Below are positions 59,954 through 64,000 of a stretch of 64,000 bases of DNA, in pieces. The stretch lies in contig NC_072460.1 of NCBI RefSeq assembly GCF_027596085.1, positions 3,543,512-3,607,511 of the forward strand. The letters run 5' to 3'. A model generated the notes under the pieces. The model searched no databases. It saw only the letters and a list, made by a program, of their open reading frames with translations, and was not told the origin of the DNA. The DNA comes from Anoplopoma fimbria. Its lineage: Eukaryota; Chordata; Actinopteri; Perciformes; Anoplopomatidae. The translations under genes and the position numbers were made by a program. Within the stretch, counting starts at the first letter, position 1. Each line of letters begins with the position of its first letter.

Positions 59954-62900
59954 ACAGTGTCTTATCAGAGCAGAGGCAAGGCTAATTAGCCAGTCATTAG
60001 CCAGGTTTCATCTTACCAAGGCCATTATGAGCACGATAGTCACTGTGAATGTTCAGATTGTAATGGACGCTGAGGGAGCCTGTTGTCCTCCTCTCTCGCT
60101 GTCTTATCTTCCTCTCTCTGCCTCTCCTCTCCTTATCTCCACCACCTCCTCTCATCTTCTCTGCTCCACGAGGTGAACAGAGGAAGGAGGGGTTGGACGG
60201 AGCTGCTGCTGAAAAGCGAATGGAAGTCTGAGGCACTAATGAGAGCTTTTTGAGGCGTTTGAATATGTAATCAATTCAGAGTTCCATAAAAAAGAGTTCC
60301 ATAAAAAAAAGAGGGGGAAAAAGAGAAAGTTTGAAGCAGAAAAAGTTTGCCCATAATTTATATCCAAGTCCAACTCCGTAAGGAGAGCAGTCTGGTCAAG
60401 TTCTCTCATTCTTCATGCTCTTTATTCACTCTAAAAACCCCGAGGAGACATTTTAAGGGCAATCTTAAGAGAGAATTTTGCAGGGCAAGTTTCCACAGAG
60501 AGCAAATGGGTTTATCATCTCTATTATATAATACCAGCTTGAGTTTACTAAAGATGTGTTTCTACTGCAGCTAAGGCTATTTACAGGTCAACACATTTCA
60601 CCATCATTTTTTGTGAATTCCAATCTATGAATGTTAACTGTATTAAACTACAGTTCAATTCTTCATTTGCATCTCTCAACAGTTTCCTTTTTTCATATGA
60701 TGAATGTAAATGTTGCATTCTGACATCTTACTTCCCACATCGTGACAGCCCAGTTTAACACACTAAGTGAGCCTAATGTAGATCGGTAGAACAAACATGG
60801 CAATGTAACGAGCAAATGTTTGTGTCAGTGCACAATTACCATGAAGTATGCTGCAACAAATATCTTTGTAGTTATGATATACAAATAGACTATTAAGATA
60901 TAGAAACCCTCTCTCTGTCTACTGCCTCTTGAATTATTCACAGTGGTTGTTAGTTAACTTTTTCTTGGTAGAAAAACGAGGCAGTCCAAGTCCATTCATG
61001 TTTTAAACGTATTCCTCTCAGGTTCTGATTCCTCACATCCAACTTTCACGTATCTTTTTTTGATAATACCCAATGGGGGAGACTTTAGAGAAGACATTTC
61101 AAATGTCACACAAGTGTTTTCATACAGCCAATAACAGGCTGCCAATAGTAGTTAAGTAGCAGAGCTAATCGTTGTTTTTTTTGTTTAGACTGAACCTTCC
61201 CAACGGCACAATAAGAAGCTATTGTTAAGTAGTTTAACCCCATAATATCTTCCATGATGTCGTCCATTGCGCAAGTCATTTTCTATGATGCTGGTGGTTT
61301 TGATGACTAAAAGATTCCCTGGTTGTCTCAATTTGCAGACACCTCTTAGCTCAAATGGCCCGACCTTCAGAAGTGAGTCTAGTGAGCTGAGGAATGATGC
61401 ATTGGTTTTATGCCTGGTTTTACACAGCCTCAGGGCAAGCTCTTGAGACACAGAAGACATTTACCTGATATAACATCTCACATTTTATATCAGATTTGAA
61501 CATGCCTCCTTTAGGATTCCGGTTAAAAACCAGTGCAGTAGTCTCTAGAGACTCAGAAGGGGAATTGAAATGGAGGCGTGAACTTTATCACCCTCAATTT
61601 GATAAGTGGACCGAGTATGGTAAAAGGGATTTCTCAGTGGTTTCAGGCTGTATTGAGTGAAAAATATTGCTTGAAATAGCTTCAGGGCAAAGCAAGCAAT
61701 AATTTATATATTCAGGGCCTTGTTCGTGCATAATGATGTGCATTCCCCAGTTGTCTGTGTGTGTCTGTGTGCACCACATCTTATCACTGCATATAGTTAG
61801 TTTAGTCAGACTGATCCAAGTACCGTACAGGCTTCAATGTTCTGGCTAGATTTTGGAGAAGTTTTTAACACTTAATCCTGCACACAGAGGTGGTCTGTTA
61901 AGCTGTAGCTGAACGAAAATGCTCTGCTCAGTCAGCCCTATCAGTGCAAGCCAGTTCATAGGATACTCCAGGACAAAATAGTCTTGGATGAATCTACTGA
62001 ATTTGTCTTTCCAGTTAAGCAGGATACCATGGTATCATCAAGTAAAATGTGTAGTTAAGATTGTTAGATTGGTTTTCATCTTGTTTTGCTGAAAGTTAGT
62101 CCTTTTTACATGTAGATATACTCAAAGAAATTAAATTTCGTATTTTTTTAAACTTAGATAAAAACTTATTTACATATCCTGATTTTATGGTCTCATGTGT
62201 AACAAAAGCGGTATATCTGAGATGAATCTAGCGTGTTATTATTATCAGCGAAGCCAACAAAGTGAGTGACGAAGCAGTGTTATTCCTCATCTTCATAAAG
62301 GGATGTTACTGAGAACATACACAGCAATTTGAAAATACAGAACTTCAGTCAGTAAGGAGGAACAAGCTTGTACTTCTGTGTATCGTGACAGTTTGATGCT
62401 ACATCCTCAACCGTGAAAGGTCTCAGGATCTCAGCGCTGTTGATAGAGTAAGAACAAGTAAAGTAAGGACAATAGAGTGTGCAGGATGCTTTTATTTTAA
62501 CAGTCAAAATGTTTGGATCCTACGCAGCTGTCAAAAAGACTTTCTGGTTTTCAAAACATTTGTCATAATGTCTTTGCTTCGATCCTCAGCCAGTTAATCT
62601 CCTACATTAATTGCATTACTGCCTATCTTTGAAGCTTGAATTTTGTGCAATGAATGGGATTAAATGGCATCTAAATGAATGTTTTAATTAAATGTGTGAT
62701 AGTGACTTGTAAACATCCACAACAATATGCTAAAGGAGGAGACTAAATTGGAATATGAGGCTACTGACACAGGAGGAATCAACAAAAAGGGTTCTAAGAG
62801 TTCTAACAGAACCATGCTTTAATTTGACTACAAATACATTTATGAATTAATTAATGCACATTGGTAGGATTTAAACAAACACGCTATTGACCACAACAGG

Positions 62901-64000
62901 CACTGTATCTTGAAGTATATATTTTTTTAATTTGCCATGGAATGCCATTGTGGCGTCAATGACTGTTGTGTGTGATAGATAAAGCAAAAATATTTATTGT
63001 TTCACTGCATTGAATTTTGTTATTATTGTAGACAGAGTGGAGACTTTTCTCTGTCAGTGCATATTTTTTGCAAATAGACCCCTGGTATCTAAAAGAGAAA
63101 TAGATTTTGTCCTTATGGAGGACGCCATCAAAAAACATAATGCTGACTTTGACTCCCTGAATTCTTTCTGCAAAGACGATAATAAATCCATAAATGTTAT
63201 CAGTCTGAAAGAGGCAGAGCAGGGAAGTGTATGAAAATCTAATAGGATGTGTTTGGCTCATTCCAGAGTTAATGGTGTTAAACTCTGAGAGAAAAGGGGG
63301 CTTTGGCCCGAGAGCTGAGGGAGGGGCCTTTAGCGGGGCCATAGACCTGTGGCACCCTGCCAACAGCCACTAATAGAGCCATAAAGCAATTACCAGGAAG
63401 TAGTGGGAGAGAGGGATGGCGGGAGAGAGAGAGAGAGATATATAGATATATAGGACAGAGCAAAGGAAAGAAAGGATTTACAGTTTGTTGAGTGGGAGGA
63501 AGGAAAGAAGGGAGAAAAGAGAAAGTGAAATTCATGAGGACAACGAGAAAAGTGGTGGAGGGAAATAGAATTTGTGTCATTTGATATAACCATTAGCTGA
63601 TAATCGGTTTGCCGAGAGAGAGAAACAGAGACTGTTATATCGACAAAGTAATATATATATATTGCAGATCAGATAGTACTGACCGCCTGGCTAATCCGAC
63701 TCTGTCATTAGTGTGTCATCACACTTAGTATGTTTACAGGATGTTTTGTATACCTCTGCTGCAGAAACATGTCGGACCAAGTCACTGGAGATGGAATATG
63801 GGAAAAAAACAAGTACATTTAGCAATCGAGCTTGAGCCGCATCTCGTTCTTCACTTGCTTCCAGGCAACTATCTTTATAGAGTAGAACTGTGTGTGTGTG
63901 TGTGTGCGTGCCAATGTGTTTTTCGGATTTGTGTGCACCTATTCAAACCAGTCAGAGGACTTTGAATATGCAAAGTGGAAGCCTACCAAATGTTTTCTGG

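Noticed and set aside
63010..63234. 74-residue + strand ORF near the window end, tested as ptpn11 exon 3
   Set aside because: It lacks the SH2 core of exon 3 and has no matching phase-2 acceptor.

Overview
This is vertebrate nuclear DNA, almost certainly from a teleost fish. Exons are short and lie in long AT-rich introns with canonical GT/AG junctions. There are many long (CA)n/(TG)n microsatellites, a Tc1-like MITE, an L2-like non-LTR retrotransposon tail and dispersed repeats of a kind familiar from fish genomes. No bacterial-type genes, CRISPR arrays or phage genes are present. The species cannot be named from the sequence alone.

Region 1 (1-40055, + strand) is the 3' two thirds of the agrin gene (agrn). 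I could place 21 coding exons whose phases agree at every junction and give 1014 residues from the first full codon to the stop at 37186-37188. Domain order is a Cys-rich module, SEA domain, Thr-rich mucin-like linker, EGF, LamG1, EGF, EGF, LamG2, EGF, LamG3. All three alternative cassettes known from amniote agrin are present: a 12-nt 'y' microexon encoding KSRK in LamG2, a 24-nt 'z8' exon encoding QLTNEIPD and a 33-nt 'z11' exon encoding PESLENPSEQS in LamG3. These are too short for ORF finders. YCAY clusters (the NOVA binding consensus) follow the y and z11 donors. A 3' UTR of about 2.9 kb probably ends at the AATAAA at 40030.

Region 2 (about 40.06-45.69 kb) is intergenic. It holds a degenerate dispersed repeat and, at 43976-45640, an AT-rich tandem array with about eight copies of a unit of roughly 150-165 bp. 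The array is interrupted by a diverged dispersed repeat and stops about 50 bp before the CpG-rich 5' end of the next gene.

Region 3 (about 45.69-64.0 kb, + strand) is the 5' end of ptpn11 (SHP2 tyrosine phosphatase). Exon 1 encodes M-T-S-R plus a split codon, an 11.6-kb intron follows, and exon 2 (123 nt) encodes the first half of the N-terminal SH2 domain. I find no exon 3 before the window ends.

The two genes are independent: agrin is a secreted basement-membrane proteoglycan organising the neuromuscular synapse, and SHP2 is a cytoplasmic phosphatase in receptor tyrosine kinase signalling. I see no evidence of a wholly new biological system. The best leads are the conserved neural splicing cassettes with their candidate splicing elements, the satellite array beside the ptpn11 promoter, and a CpG-dense patch inside an agrn intron.
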